A stretch of 29,926 nucleotides of DNA, taken from NCBI GenBank assembly GCA_900552945.1, contig USBI01000019.1:1-29926 (forward strand), in the 5' to 3' direction. Both the position numbers and the translations under genes were made by a program. The stretch is from an uncultured Oscillospiraceae bacterium. GTDB lineage: Bacteria; Bacillota; Clostridia; Oscillospirales; Ruminococcaceae. The notes under the pieces are model-generated. The model was not told the DNA's origin, did no database searches, and saw only the letters and a program-made list of their open reading frames with translations. How positions within the stretch are numbered: position 1 is the first letter of the stretch; every line of letters starts with the position of its first letter. Shown piece by piece: positions 22,152-29,926 of this stretch.

Positions 22152-24385
22152 TGAACGAAAAAAACTGGGATGGATTCAAACCGGGAAACTGGCAGTTTGA
22201 AATTGACGTACGTTCGTTTATCCAGAAAAACTACACCCCGTACGAAGGGGATGAACAGTTCCTGACCGGCCCGACCGAACGAACCAAAAAGGTCTGGGCA
22301 CGCTGCGAAGAGCTTATTCTGGAGGAACTGAAAAACGGCGTGCTGGATGTGGAAACAGGCATCATTTCCGGCATTGACAACTTTGAACCGGGTTATATCG
22401 ACCGGGGCAACGAAGTGATCGTCGGCCTTCAGACCGACGCGCCGCTCAAGAGGATTGTCAACCTCTACGGCGGGCTTCGCACCGCAAAATCCGCGCTCCA
22501 GCAGTACGGCTACCAGCTCAATCCGGAGATCGACCGTCATTTTGAAGAATACCGCAAAACCCACAACCAGGGCGTGTTTGACGCTTACCCCAAACGGGTG
22601 CGGACAGCCCGTCACGCCGGACTGCTCACCGGGCTTCCGGACGCATACGGCCGCGGACGGCTCATTGGCGACTACCGCCGTGTCGCACTGTACGGCATTG
22701 ACCGGCTGATCGAAGAAAAGCAGAAAGACCTGGACGGGCTGGACGGACACATGGATGAAGAGCGCATCCGCCTGCGGGAAGAGGTTTCGGAGCAGATCCG
22801 GGCGCTGGGCAAGATCAAGTCGATGGCTGCCCGTTACGGAATTGACCTCTCCGCTCCGGCAAAGGACGCGAGAGAAGCAGTGCAGTTTCTGTACATGGGA
22901 TATCTTGCCGGGATCAAGGAAAACAACGGCGCGGCGACCTCCATTGGCCGCACCTCCACCTTCTTGGATATTTACATCCAGCGTGACCTGGACCGTGGAC
23001 TGATCGACGAAGCGGGCGCGCAGGAACTCATTGACCAGTTCATTATCAAGCTCCGTCTGGTGCGCCATCTGCGTACACCGGAATATAACGAGCTATTCGG
23101 CGGAGACCCCACCTGGGTCACCGAATCCATTGGCGGCATGGGACTCAACGGGCGCACCCTCGTCACCAAAAACTCCTTCCGCTACCTGCACAGCCTGACC
23201 AACCTCGGTACCTCTCCGGAACCGAACATGACGGTTCTCTGGTCTGAGCATCTGCCCGCGGCGTTTAAGCGCTACTGTGCGAAAATGTCCATCGAGACCG
23301 ATTCCATCCAGTATGAAAACGATGATCTTATGCGCTCCATCTACGGGGATGACTACGCCATCTCTTGCTGTGTTTCCGCCATGAAGGTCGGCAAGCAGAT
23401 GCAGTTTTTCGGCGCGCGCTGCAACATGGCAAAAGCACTGCTTTACGCCATCAACGGCGGTGTGGATGAACTCAAAGGCGGCGTTGTCGTGCCGGGCATT
23501 GAACCCATCACCGATGAGGTACTCGATTATGAGACTGTACGCGCAAACTACGAAAAAGTGCTTGCCTACGCGGCTGAACTGTACGCGGACACCGTCAACA
23601 TCATCCACTTTATGCACGATAAGTACGCTTACGAAGCAAGCCAGATGGCACTGCATGACACCAACGTCAAGCGCATCATGGCGTTCGGTATTGCCGGGCT
23701 TTCAGTCGCGGCAGATTCCCTTTCCGCCATCCGTTACGCCAAAGTGCGTCCGGTGCGCAACGTGGACGGTGTTGCCGTAGACTTTATCACCGAAGGAGAA
23801 TTCCCGAAATACGGCAACGACGATGACCGGGCCGATGATGAAGCCGTCTTCATCGTCCGCAAATTCTCGGAAGAACTCAAAAAACACCCGCTTTACCGCA
23901 AAGCGAAACACACCCTGTCGGTGCTGACCATCACCTCCAACGTTATGTACGGCAAAAAGACCGGTTCCACGCCGGACGGCCGGAAGGTGGGCGAACCGCT
24001 TGCGCCGGGCGCCAACCCCATGCACGGACGGGATGAAAACGGAGCGCTGGCTTCTCTCAACTCGGTCGCGAAGATTCCGTACAGCAGTGTCTGCCAGGAC
24101 GGTGTTTCCAACACCTTCTCCATCGTTCCGCACGCCCTTGGGAAGACAGAAGAACAGCGGATTCAGAATCTCACCGCTATTTTGGACGGCTATTTTGCTC
24201 AGAGTGCGCACCATTTGAACGTCAATGTATTCAACCGCGAAACTCTGCTTGACGCAATGGACCATCCGGAAAAATACCCCACACTTACCATCCGCGTTTC
24301 CGGGTATGCCGTTAACTTCAACCGTCTCTCCCGCGAACAGCAGGAAGAGGTCATTAAGCGAACCTTCCATGAGTCCATCTGCTGA
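22148..24385 (+). CDS. pflB: Formate C-acetyltransferase (pyruvate formate-lyase)
   Basis: The 745-residue glycyl-radical enzyme converts pyruvate and CoA to acetyl-CoA and formate. The active-site pair is Cys407-Cys408 in [20 protein letters not shown]. The C-terminal glycyl-radical motif is RVSGYAVNF with Gly719. [16 protein letters not shown] and the [14 protein letters not shown] segment match true PFL rather than glycerol or choline lyases. The ATG at 22148 follows AAAGGAGG at 22131-22138, and translation is coupled to pflA. Third-position GC is higher than in adhE. It produces formate for one-carbon metabolism as well as acetyl-CoA for AdhE, which fits control by ZTP. Confidence 0.98.
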   Translation: MMNEKNWDGFKPGNWQFEIDVRSFIQKNYTPYEGDEQFLTGPTERTKKVWARCEELILEELKNGVLDVETGIISGIDNFEPGYIDRGNEVIVGLQTDAPLKRIVNLYGGLRTAKSALQQYGYQLNPEIDRHFEEYRKTHNQGVFDAYPKRVRTARHAGLLTGLPDAYGRGRLIGDYRRVALYGIDRLIEEKQKDLDGLDGHMDEERIRLREEVSEQIRALGKIKSMAARYGIDLSAPAKDAREAVQFLYMGYLAGIKENNGAATSIGRTSTFLDIYIQRDLDRGLIDEAGAQELIDQFIIKLRLVRHLRTPEYNELFGGDPTWVTESIGGMGLNGRTLVTKNSFRYLHSLTNLGTSPEPNMTVLWSEHLPAAFKRYCAKMSIETDSIQYENDDLMRSIYGDDYAISCCVSAMKVGKQMQFFGARCNMAKALLYAINGGVDELKGGVVVPGIEPITDEVLDYETVRANYEKVLAYAAELYADTVNIIHFMHDKYAYEASQMALHDTNVKRIMAFGIAGLSVAADSLSAIRYAKVRPVRNVDGVAVDFITEGEFPKYGNDDDRADDEAVFIVRKFSEELKKHPLYRKAKHTLSVLTITSNVMYGKKTGSTPDGRKVGEPLAPGANPMHGRDENGALASLNSVAKIPYSSVCQDGVSNTFSIVPHALGKTEEQRIQNLTAILDGYFAQSAHHLNVNVFNRETLLDAMDHPEKYPTLTIRVSGYAVNFNRLSREQQEEVIKRTFHESIC

Positions 24386-24411
24386 CCGTTCTTTCAATGA
24401 CACACATGCAG

Positions 24412-24445
24412 AAAAACGCCCGCTCTTTCAGCGGGCGTTTCTTAT
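24412..24445 (+). terminator. Intrinsic terminator of pflA-pflB (bidirectional)
   Basis: AAACGCCCGCT pairs with AGCGGGCGTTT with a 5-nt loop. T-rich flanks on both strands let it also end the convergent zinc alcohol dehydrogenase transcript. Confidence 0.9.
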
Positions 24446-24528
24446 TTTGTATTTTGAGATTCTGCTCCAAAAGCAGCATTTTTCAAGCACTGTTTTTCAC
24501 TTCAAACCGCGCTCTTTAAAGAAACATT

Positions 24529-25584
24529 TCATCGCTCATAAGGAGTGACCACCCATTTCATACAGCCGCTTGTTTTGTCTGCGAATACACGGTACCCTTC
24601 CTCAATTCGGTTGAGCGGACCTTCATGGGTGAGCAGGTATTCTGTATCCAGCCGTCCGGACGCGAGAAGAGAAAGCAAGGCGTCACAATGGCGGGAATCC
24701 ACTCCACCCGTTTTAAAGATGAGATTTTTCCCGTACATCCGTTCCAGCGGAAGCGGCTGGGGCCGTTCATACATGGCGACCAGCGCGACCACCGCGTTGG
24801 GGCGGGCAATCTGCCAAGCGAGAGTAAAGGTGTTTTCCCCGCCGGCCGCTTCGATGACCGCATCGGCACCGCGGCCGGAAGTGAGCCTGTTCACCACGTC
24901 CTGCGGGTCCTCTAACGAAGGATTGATACACACATCGGCGGCATGATGGCGTTTTGCCAGTTCCAGCCGTGCCGGGTCAAGGTCGAGCGCGATGACACAT
25001 CCTGCCCCAAACAGCCGGGCGCACTGCATGGCACAGATTCCGACCGGCCCCGCGCCGATGACCGCAACGGTATCTCCCGGCCGGATGTCACAAAGTTCCG
25101 CGCCGAAGTATCCGCTGGAAAGGATGTCCCCGGTCAATAATGCGGCGCGGTCGCTCAAGTTTTCCGGAATGCGGTTTAAACCGGTGTCGGCAAACGGGAC
25201 GCGCACATATTCCGCCTGGCAGCCGTCAATGCGGCAGCCGAGCTCCCAGCCGCCCTTTTCGCAATTGTTGACATAACCCCGGCGGCAAAACCAGCAGTCG
25301 CCGCAAAAGGTAACACAATTGGCGGCGACTCGGTCACCCGGCCGAAGCGAGGTCACCGCTTCTCCCGTTTCCACGACCACGCCGACAAACTCGTGACCCA
25401 ACACTGTTTCCGGCACAGCGCGCGGAACCGCACCGTGCATGATATGCAGGTCGCTGGTGCATATTGTACTCAGTGTGACCCGTACGATGGCGTCAGTCGG
25501 GTTTTGCAGGCGGGGCACCGGGCGGTCACACAGTTCGATTTTACCTCCCTGATGGCAGACAAGCGCTTTCATGGTCTCATTCAA
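24529..25584 (-). CDS. Zinc-dependent alcohol dehydrogenase (MDR family)
   Basis: The 351-residue medium-chain dehydrogenase has the catalytic zinc ligands in ICTSD and GHEFVG, the four structural-zinc cysteines in CGDCWFCRRGYVNNC, and a Rossmann motif VAVIGAGPVG followed by VIALDLDPAR, whose Asp suggests NAD preference. It likely oxidises or reduces a secondary alcohol or polyol; the exact substrate is open. I place the start at TTG 25584 because AAAGGAA lies 9 nt upstream; the ATG at 25572 is the conservative alternative, four codons shorter with no good ribosome binding site. It is convergent with pflB and may join in redox balancing. No clear promoter was found upstream. Confidence 0.9.
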   Translation of the reverse strand: MNETMKALVCHQGGKIELCDRPVPRLQNPTDAIVRVTLSTICTSDLHIMHGAVPRAVPETVLGHEFVGVVVETGEAVTSLRPGDRVAANCVTFCGDCWFCRRGYVNNCEKGGWELGCRIDGCQAEYVRVPFADTGLNRIPENLSDRAALLTGDILSSGYFGAELCDIRPGDTVAVIGAGPVGICAMQCARLFGAGCVIALDLDPARLELAKRHHAADVCINPSLEDPQDVVNRLTSGRGADAVIEAAGGENTFTLAWQIARPNAVVALVAMYERPQPLPLERMYGKNLIFKTGGVDSRHCDALLSLLASGRLDTEYLLTHEGPLNRIEEGYRVFADKTSGCMKWVVTPYER

Positions 25585-25676
25585 ACCAAACACTTCCTTT
25601 CATTTCTTCAAACCGTTTTAAGCGGCGTTTTCATCCTTCGCTGATGCCGCAAGCGCCGCTGTTTACACCTCGGCTT

Positions 25677-25859
25677 TTAAAAAACGTCCCGCCGAAGGCA
25701 GTCCAAAACCGCATACGCGTTTTCGGTTTCAAGCACAAACTGTGCTTTTTCATTCATCTGTGGGATGATTGCACCCGCCCAAATCCAGACCGATAAGCAA
25801 AACACCCAAAGCAACCGCTTCACAGGCATCATCACCACTGATTGATTCGTCTGTATCAT
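25677..25859 (-). CDS. Possible small membrane or secreted protein
   Basis: This 60-codon frame encodes a basic start, one hydrophobic stretch (LLWVFCLSVWIWAGAIIP) and a short polar tail ending CLRRDVF. It resembles a small single-pass or signal-peptide protein but matches no family I know. A -10-like TGG-TATGAT overlaps the first ATG; if that is the promoter, translation must begin at the ATG pair at 25832/25829. No strong ribosome binding site is present. It occupies most of the 340-base gap between the zinc dehydrogenase and the second MATE gene, which otherwise holds only a terminator. Confidence 0.3.
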   Translation of the reverse strand: MIQTNQSVVMMPVKRLLWVFCLSVWIWAGAIIPQMNEKAQFVLETENAYAVLDCLRRDVF

Positions 25860-25884
25860 ACCACGAACGCCGATGAATGTATAC

Positions 25885-25912
25885 TCAAAAACAAAAGCCG
25901 CCTTTCGGCGGC
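25885..25912 (-). terminator. Intrinsic terminator of the second MATE gene
   Basis: GCCGCC pairs with GGCGGC (loop TTTC), followed on the minus strand by TTTTGTTTTTG. It lies 14 nt past the stop at 25926. Confidence 0.9.
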
Positions 25913-25925
25913 AAAAGCTGAAACA

Positions 25926-27326
25926 TTATTGTGCTGTTTCACAATTCTGTTCATTCTGTAAAGCGTAAAGAGGTTTTATTTCTTTATGATAAACATGGCG
26001 AAGGAAAATCACGCACAAAACCGCGGAAAAGAGCTCTGCGATTGGGAATGCCCACCAAACCAGTTCCAGCACACCGGTGAGCGAAAGGAAAAACGCAACC
26101 GGAAGCAGTACAACAAGCTGACGAATCAATGAAACCATCAGGCTCATAATACCATGAGAAAGCGCCTGAAACACCGAAGAGGAGACAACGCCGAAACCTG
26201 CTAACAAAAAGCTGAGGCTGATGATACGCAGTGCCGGTTCGCCGATTTTCAGCATATTTTCCGAAGCGTTAAAAACGAGAAGAAGCTTGTCCGGAATAAT
26301 CTGAACAACAAGCAGTGCCACAAGCATAATGCTGACCGCATACAACACACTCAGCCGAATGGTTTTGGTAATCCGTTTTGGATTCTGCGCGCCGTAGTTG
26401 AACGCAATGATCGGCACCATGCCGTTGTTCAACCCAAAAACCGGCATGAACGCGAAGCTCTGCAATTTAAAATAAACACCGAATACCGCAGTTGCCGTTG
26501 TGGAAAACGCAATCAAAATCTTGTTCAAACCAAAAGTCATGACTGATCCGATCGCCGACATAATGATAGACGGAACACCAACCGCATAAATCCGCCGGAT
26601 AATGTTTCCCTGCGGACGGAACCCGCGGAACGAAAGACGAACTTCCTCGTTCTTTTTATGATTGATAAAAATAGCAAGCAGCATGGCAACGATCTGCCCG
26701 AACACCGTTGCGGCAGCAGCACCGGCGGTTCCCATTTTCGGGAATCCGAACAAGCCGAAAATCATAATCGGGTCAAAGATGATATTGATGATGGCCCCTG
26801 TTCCCTGCGTAATCATCGTGTAAAATGTTTTACCGGTGGATTGAAGCAGACGCTCAAAAATGATCTGCCCAAACAAACCAAACGAAAACACCGAACAAAC
26901 CACAAGATAATCCACACCGTAACGCACGATAATATCTTCACTGGTCTGCGCGCGGAAGAAGATCTCAGAAAAGAATCCGCCCAGAAGCGCGAACGCCACA
27001 AAGCTGCACAATGCTAAAAACACACCGTTCTTAGCCGTATTATTCGCGAGTTCATAATTTTTCTGCCCCAGGCTTTTGGAAAGCAGGGCATTCACACCAA
27101 CACCTGTACCGATCGCGACAGAAATCATCAGGTTCTGCGCCGGAAAGGCAAGAGATACCGCCGTTAAAGCGTCCTCGTTGATTTGGGCGACAAACATGCT
27201 GTCAACCACGTTATAAAGCGCCTGAACCAGCATGGAGATCATCATAGGGATGGACATATTTAAAAGAAGCTTGTTTACGGGCATGACTCCCATCTTATTG
27301 TCTTTTCTAACGGTACTTTCTTCCAC
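25926..27326 (-). CDS. MATE family efflux transporter (second copy)
   Basis: The product of about 466 residues has 12 predicted helices in the MATE layout: NKLLLNMSIPMMISMLVQAL and YNVVDSMFVAQINEDALTAV in the first half, and GVPSIIMSAIGSVMTFGLNK opening the second. This resembles the MepA-like branch of clostridial MATE pumps. Cargo is unknown; multidrug cations are the usual guess. AAAGGAG lies 9 nt before GTG 27326 and 6 nt before TTG 27329, so one of these is the start; there is no ATG in position. It has a perfect promoter and a terminator-like hairpin in its leader, suggesting inducible expression. Confidence 0.92.
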   Translation of the reverse strand: MEESTVRKDNKMGVMPVNKLLLNMSIPMMISMLVQALYNVVDSMFVAQINEDALTAVSLAFPAQNLMISVAIGTGVGVNALLSKSLGQKNYELANNTAKNGVFLALCSFVAFALLGGFFSEIFFRAQTSEDIIVRYGVDYLVVCSVFSFGLFGQIIFERLLQSTGKTFYTMITQGTGAIINIIFDPIMIFGLFGFPKMGTAGAAAATVFGQIVAMLLAIFINHKKNEEVRLSFRGFRPQGNIIRRIYAVGVPSIIMSAIGSVMTFGLNKILIAFSTTATAVFGVYFKLQSFAFMPVFGLNNGMVPIIAFNYGAQNPKRITKTIRLSVLYAVSIMLVALLVVQIIPDKLLLVFNASENMLKIGEPALRIISLSFLLAGFGVVSSSVFQALSHGIMSLMVSLIRQLVVLLPVAFFLSLTGVLELVWWAFPIAELFSAVLCVIFLRHVYHKEIKPLYALQNEQNCETAQ

Positions 27327-27375
27327 CAAATCATACTCCTTTTCCTGACACAACAATTTATCAAAAACGGTTATT

Positions 27376-27406
27376 ACAAAAATAATGCTGCTTAAAGCGC
27401 AGCATT
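27376..27406 (-). promoter_or_regulatory. Terminator-like hairpin at the 5' end of the second MATE transcript
   Basis: AATGCTGC (27406-27399) pairs with GCAGCATT (27391-27384) around a 7-nt loop and is followed by ATTTTTGT. It begins only a few nucleotides after the predicted transcription start. It may act as an attenuator or as a 5' stabilising hairpin. Confidence 0.65.
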
Positions 27407-27415
27407 CCAGATGGT

Positions 27416-27444
27416 ATTATAATAGAAATCAAATTTTCTGTCAA
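27416..27444 (-). promoter_or_regulatory. Perfect sigma-A promoter of the second MATE gene
   Basis: TTGACA (27444-27439) and TATAAT (27421-27416) with a 17-nt spacer are an exact consensus, an unusually strong promoter for an efflux pump. Confidence 0.9.
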
Positions 27445-27503
27445 CTAACATCGATTCTCCCATGATTCGCCCCTTTTCCACCCTATATACAAACCGCATT
27501 TTA

Positions 27504-27512
27504 TGGTATAAT
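27504..27512 (+). promoter_or_regulatory. Extended -10 promoter of the DUF4317-DUF1284 operon
   Basis: TGG-TATAAT, 50 nt upstream of the ATG at 27562. The -35 region (TATATA at 27484-27489) is weak. Confidence 0.6.
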
Positions 27513-27561
27513 GAAAAGCCCGGCAAATTTCACGCCGAATTGCATGAATGGAGAATCGCTC

Positions 27562-28716
27562 ATGAACGAAAGAGAAATTTCAGAAATCCGCCGCCGCTTC
27601 CGCCCGGAAAAAAGCAACATTACCCATGTGCGCGGCTGTTATGTCAATGAACAAAGGGAAATCATCACCCAATTCAACCAGTCACTCTTGATTACGCCGC
27701 AAGAGGAAGCTGAACAGATACTGACGGTGCTCAAGCGCACCCTGTCCGGCACGCTCAACAAAAACCTACTTGATATCACGTTTACCACCCAGCAGGTAGC
27801 GGACAGCGACGAACACAGGCTGCTAATGGCTCTGCGCGACTCTTCTCTGGAAGATGAAACCGCTTTGCAGACCTTGTATCAGCGAATCATCGACTCCGTC
27901 TCGTTGGAGGGGAATTATATGATCCTGCTGGCTCACGACCGTTACGACGTTCCCTACCGCTCCGGTGACGGCGAAACGCTGGACGACGCTTCTTCCGAAG
28001 TGTTTTCTTACATTCTGTGCAGCATCTGCCCGGTAAAGATGACTAAGCCCGCTTTGAGCTATCAGGCATCCGACAACATGCTGCACAACCGCACCGCCGA
28101 CTGGGTTCTGTCCGTGCCGGAACTGGGTTTCCTGTTCCCCGCTTTCGATGACCGGAGCACCAACCTTTACAACGCTCTGGCTTACTCCCGCAGCGCATCG
28201 GAAAGCCACGAAGCGTTTATTCAGACGATTTTCCGCTGCGAAGCACCCATGCCGGCCGCCGAGCAAAAAGAAACCTTCGGCACCGTACTGGAAAGCTCGC
28301 TGGGCGACCATTGCAGTTACGAGGTGCTGGAAGCGGTTCACGAACAGTTTCAGGAAATGACTGAAGAACACAAGGCAAGCAAAGACCCTTCTCCCCTGCT
28401 CTTTTCGAAAAACACCGTAACACAGGTGCTCAAAGGATGTGACCTTCCTGACGAGACGGTTGAACGGTTTTCCCAAAAATACGATGAAGCGTTCGGCGCG
28501 GACGCGGAACTCAGCCCCCGCAATATCACCGGAAGCCGGCTGGAGATTCGCACGCCGGATGTTTCCATTCAAGTCAAACCGGAATGCAGCCACCTCATCG
28601 ACACCCAGGTCATCCACGGGGTAAAATACATTTTAATCCGCGCAGATGAAGATGTAGAAGTAAACGGTGTGCGGGTACAGATTCAAAAGCCAAAAGCGGA
28701 GGACAAGCAGCAATGA
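27562..28716 (+). CDS. DUF4317 domain-containing protein
   Basis: The 384-residue protein begins MNEREISEIRRRFRPEKSNI, the typical opening of DUF4317 proteins, and includes HVRGCYVNEQREIITQFNQS and the SLEGNYMILLAHDRYDVPYR segment. The family is almost confined to Clostridia and has no established function. The protein looks soluble, is acidic, and lacks a signal peptide or membrane helix. The ATG at 27562 has GGAG 8 nt upstream; the open frame extending to 27511 lacks a ribosome binding site. It overlaps the next gene by 4 nt (ATGA), so the two are translationally coupled. Confidence 0.92.
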   Translation: MNEREISEIRRRFRPEKSNITHVRGCYVNEQREIITQFNQSLLITPQEEAEQILTVLKRTLSGTLNKNLLDITFTTQQVADSDEHRLLMALRDSSLEDETALQTLYQRIIDSVSLEGNYMILLAHDRYDVPYRSGDGETLDDASSEVFSYILCSICPVKMTKPALSYQASDNMLHNRTADWVLSVPELGFLFPAFDDRSTNLYNALAYSRSASESHEAFIQTIFRCEAPMPAAEQKETFGTVLESSLGDHCSYEVLEAVHEQFQEMTEEHKASKDPSPLLFSKNTVTQVLKGCDLPDETVERFSQKYDEAFGADAELSPRNITGSRLEIRTPDVSIQVKPECSHLIDTQVIHGVKYILIRADEDVEVNGVRVQIQKPKAEDKQQ

Positions 28717-29114
28717 TTGAACAGGAAAACAGCTTGCGCATCCGGGCGCACCATGGACTGTGCTTTTCTTTTTTCCGCGGCAAAGGATACAGTGAGACTT
28801 TTACGGAAAACATGAACCGCATATTTGAACAGCTGAAAGAGAATCCCTCAATCCTGCTAATCGACCACGCGGATGACGTTTGCTCCGCCTGCCCGAATTA
28901 TGACGGCGTTCAATGTAAAGACGCCGCGTTGGTCAAAACCTTCGATGACGCGGTATTATCACGCTGCGGCCTATCAGCTGAAACCGAACTTTCCTGGAAG
29001 GAATTCAAACAAAGGGTCGATCAGAACATCCTGAAGCCGGGAAAACGGGGCGAAATCTGCGGCTGTTGTGAATGGAACAGTCTCTGCTCCTCTCTGGAAC
29101 AGGGTGAAGAATAG
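28713..29114 (+). CDS. DUF1284 domain-containing cysteine-rich protein
   Basis: The 133-residue protein carries the DUF1284 signature RIRAHHGLCFSFFRGKGYS near the N-terminus. Its Cys residues cluster as CSACPNYDGVQC and C-x-CC-x6-C (ICGCCEWNSLC), suggesting an iron-sulfur cluster or metal site. The function of the family is not established. The ATG overlaps the DUF4317 stop; GGAGG lies 10 nt upstream. A strong terminator follows immediately. Coupling with DUF4317 may indicate a shared process, but that is inference. Confidence 0.9.
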   Translation: MIEQENSLRIRAHHGLCFSFFRGKGYSETFTENMNRIFEQLKENPSILLIDHADDVCSACPNYDGVQCKDAALVKTFDDAVLSRCGLSAETELSWKEFKQRVDQNILKPGKRGEICGCCEWNSLCSSLEQGEE

Positions 29115-29147
29115 GAAAAAGCGCACGATAAACCGTGCGCTTTTTCT
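29115..29147 (+). terminator. Intrinsic terminator of the DUF4317-DUF1284 operon
   Basis: GAAAAAGCGCACG pairs with CGTGCGCTTTTTC (6-nt loop), then TTTT. It begins right after the stop codon. Confidence 0.93.
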
Positions 29148-29194
29148 TTTACGCATATTCAAAAAATTCGGAGAAATTCCCTGTTCGGCCACCC

Positions 29195-29223
29195 TTGACA
29201 CTCGCTCTATATTGTGATACTAT
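29195..29223 (+). promoter_or_regulatory. Promoter of padR-DUF1048
   Basis: TTGACA (29195-29200) and TACTAT (29218-29223) are 17 nt apart. An inverted repeat overlaps the spacer and -10. Confidence 0.75.
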
Positions 29224-29249
29224 ATACCGGTAGCTTGTATTACAATATA
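29208..29249. repeat. Inverted repeat, candidate PadR operator
   Basis: TATATTGTGATAC (29208-29220) and GTATTACAATATA (29237-29249) are inverted copies with one mismatch in 13 and a 16-nt centre. One arm covers the promoter spacer and -10, the other lies downstream of +1. This suits autorepression by the PadR-type regulator encoded next. Confidence 0.65.
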
Positions 29250-29278
29250 CTGGATTTGTTCGGCGAAAGGGGCACGAT

Positions 29279-29620
29279 ATGGAACATCTCACCGAATTGT
29301 TAAAAGGAATCCTGGAAGGCTGCGTTCTGGAACTAATCAGCCGGGGAGAAACCTACGGTTATGAAATCACCCGCCGGTTGAAAACAATGGGTTTTTCCGA
29401 TGTGGTGGAAGGCACCGTTTATACCATCCTGCTGCGGCTGGAAAAGAACGGGCTGGTATCCACCCAAAAAAAGGCTTCCGAAATCGGCCCGCCGCGCAAA
29501 TTTTACACACTCACCCCTGCGGGAGAAGAAAAGCTGCGCAGTTTTTGGGAACGATGGGATTTTATTGCCTGCAGAATTGATAAGCTGAAAGGAGAACGCT
29601 CAAATGATCGAGTTTATTAA
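29279..29620 (+). CDS. PadR family transcriptional regulator
   Basis: The 113-residue protein is a winged-helix regulator of the PadR family: GCVLELISRGETYGYEITRRL forms helices 1-2, GTVYTILLRLEKNGLV the recognition helix, and PPRKFYTLTPAGEEKLRSFW the wing and start of the dimerisation helix. Such small PadR (subfamily 2) proteins usually repress their own operon and a linked transporter or stress gene until a ligand binds. The ATG at 29279 follows AAAGGGG. It overlaps the DUF1048 gene by 17 nt. Confidence 0.94.
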   Translation: MEHLTELLKGILEGCVLELISRGETYGYEITRRLKTMGFSDVVEGTVYTILLRLEKNGLVSTQKKASEIGPPRKFYTLTPAGEEKLRSFWERWDFIACRIDKLKGERSNDRVY

Positions 29621-29926
29621 AAAAGTGATCGGCGATAAAAAAGAATATCACCAGATGACCGCACGCATCAAAGCGCTGCCGGATGATTACCGCTACGTTT
29701 ACGAACAGATTCAAACTTATATGTGGAGCTTTGTTGCCGGAACAGGCGATGACATTTTAAAAGTACAATACGAACTTATTGATCTGTTTGAATCCGGCGC
29801 GGCAAACGGAAAGCCGGTCCTTTCAGTCACCGGCGAGGATGTTGCGGCGTTCTGCGACGACCTGTTAAGCACGGTGAAAACCAGCACCGGAAAACGGAGA
29901 GAAGCGCTTAACCGAAATATCATGAA
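29604..29926 (+). CDS. DUF1048 family protein, cut by the window end
   Basis: At least 107 residues are visible, starting MIEFIKKVIGDKKEYHQMTA after AAAGGAGAA. The helical MTARIKALPDDYRYVYEQIQ and the acidic DDILKVQYELIDLFE segment fit DUF1048 (PF06304), a family often encoded right after a PadR regulator in Firmicutes. Function is unknown. The stop codon is outside the window, though the family is only slightly longer. Translational overlap with padR implies one operon. Confidence 0.88.
   Translation, partial: MIEFIKKVIGDKKEYHQMTARIKALPDDYRYVYEQIQTYMWSFVAGTGDDILKVQYELIDLFESGAANGKPVLSVTGEDVAAFCDDLLSTVKTSTGKRREALNRNIM

Noticed and set aside
22058..23068. A 336-codon minus-strand frame opposite pflB
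   Set aside because: Antisense shadow of pflB, produced by high third-position GC; no promoter or ribosome binding site.

Overview
The window looks like one end of a draft-assembly contig from an anaerobic, low-to-mid GC Firmicute of class Clostridia, probably an Oscillospirales/Ruminococcaceae-type fermenter. Support comes from strong AGGAGG-type ribosome binding sites, consensus sigma-A promoters, U-tailed intrinsic terminators, oxygen-sensitive glycyl-radical chemistry (PflB/PflA), AdhE, and families typical of Clostridia (DUF4317, DUF1284, RING-like plus DUF2628 protein). Species cannot be named from the sequence. Bases 1-32 are not genomic: they match the Illumina Nextera read-2 adapter ending in the Tn5 mosaic end.

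Layout. 33-3000 (minus): a truncated clan GH-A-like glycosidase, a membrane-anchored protein with a probable zinc-binding C-terminal domain, and an XRE-type HTH membrane protein split by a one-base frameshift. 3189-6264 (plus): a DEDDh 3'-5' exonuclease, a SAM methyltransferase and an amidohydrolase. 6369-11217 (minus): a CPA2-type cation/proton antiporter, the rpsF-ssb-rpsR operon with a probable S6:S18 leader, and a RING/zinc-ribbon/DUF2628 membrane protein in an operon with galU. 11278-12557 (plus): prfB (RF2). 12633-15712 (minus): a CorC/HlyC-family protein and a MATE transporter. 15935-21089 (minus): an APH-fold kinase, adhE, and a gtrA-DUF2461 pair. 21265-24445 (plus): pflA-pflB behind a ZTP riboswitch. 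24529-27444 (minus): a zinc alcohol dehydrogenase, a possible small membrane protein and a second MATE transporter. 27507-29926 (plus): a DUF4317-DUF1284 operon and a padR-DUF1048 operon cut by the window end.

Metabolic logic. PflB makes acetyl-CoA and formate, AdhE reduces acetyl-CoA to ethanol, and the zinc alcohol dehydrogenase may add further redox balancing. The ZTP riboswitch ties pyruvate formate-lyase to one-carbon status, since ZTP rises when 10-formyl-THF is short and formate replenishes it. AdhE has a Rex-like operator at its promoter, suggesting NADH/NAD+ control.

The most interesting signals are RNA-level. (1) There is a textbook ZTP riboswitch-terminator before pflAB. (2) The prfB gene lacks the usual programmed frameshift, but its short leader holds a nine-codon ORF ending in UGA, the RF2 stop codon, overlapping a terminator-like hairpin. 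(3) The corC-type gene has a leader of about 190 nt with a long intrinsic terminator before its TTG start, a candidate unclassified riboswitch or attenuator. (4) The second MATE gene carries a terminator-like hairpin right at its predicted transcription start. No tRNA, rRNA, CRISPR array, insertion sequence or phage gene was seen.
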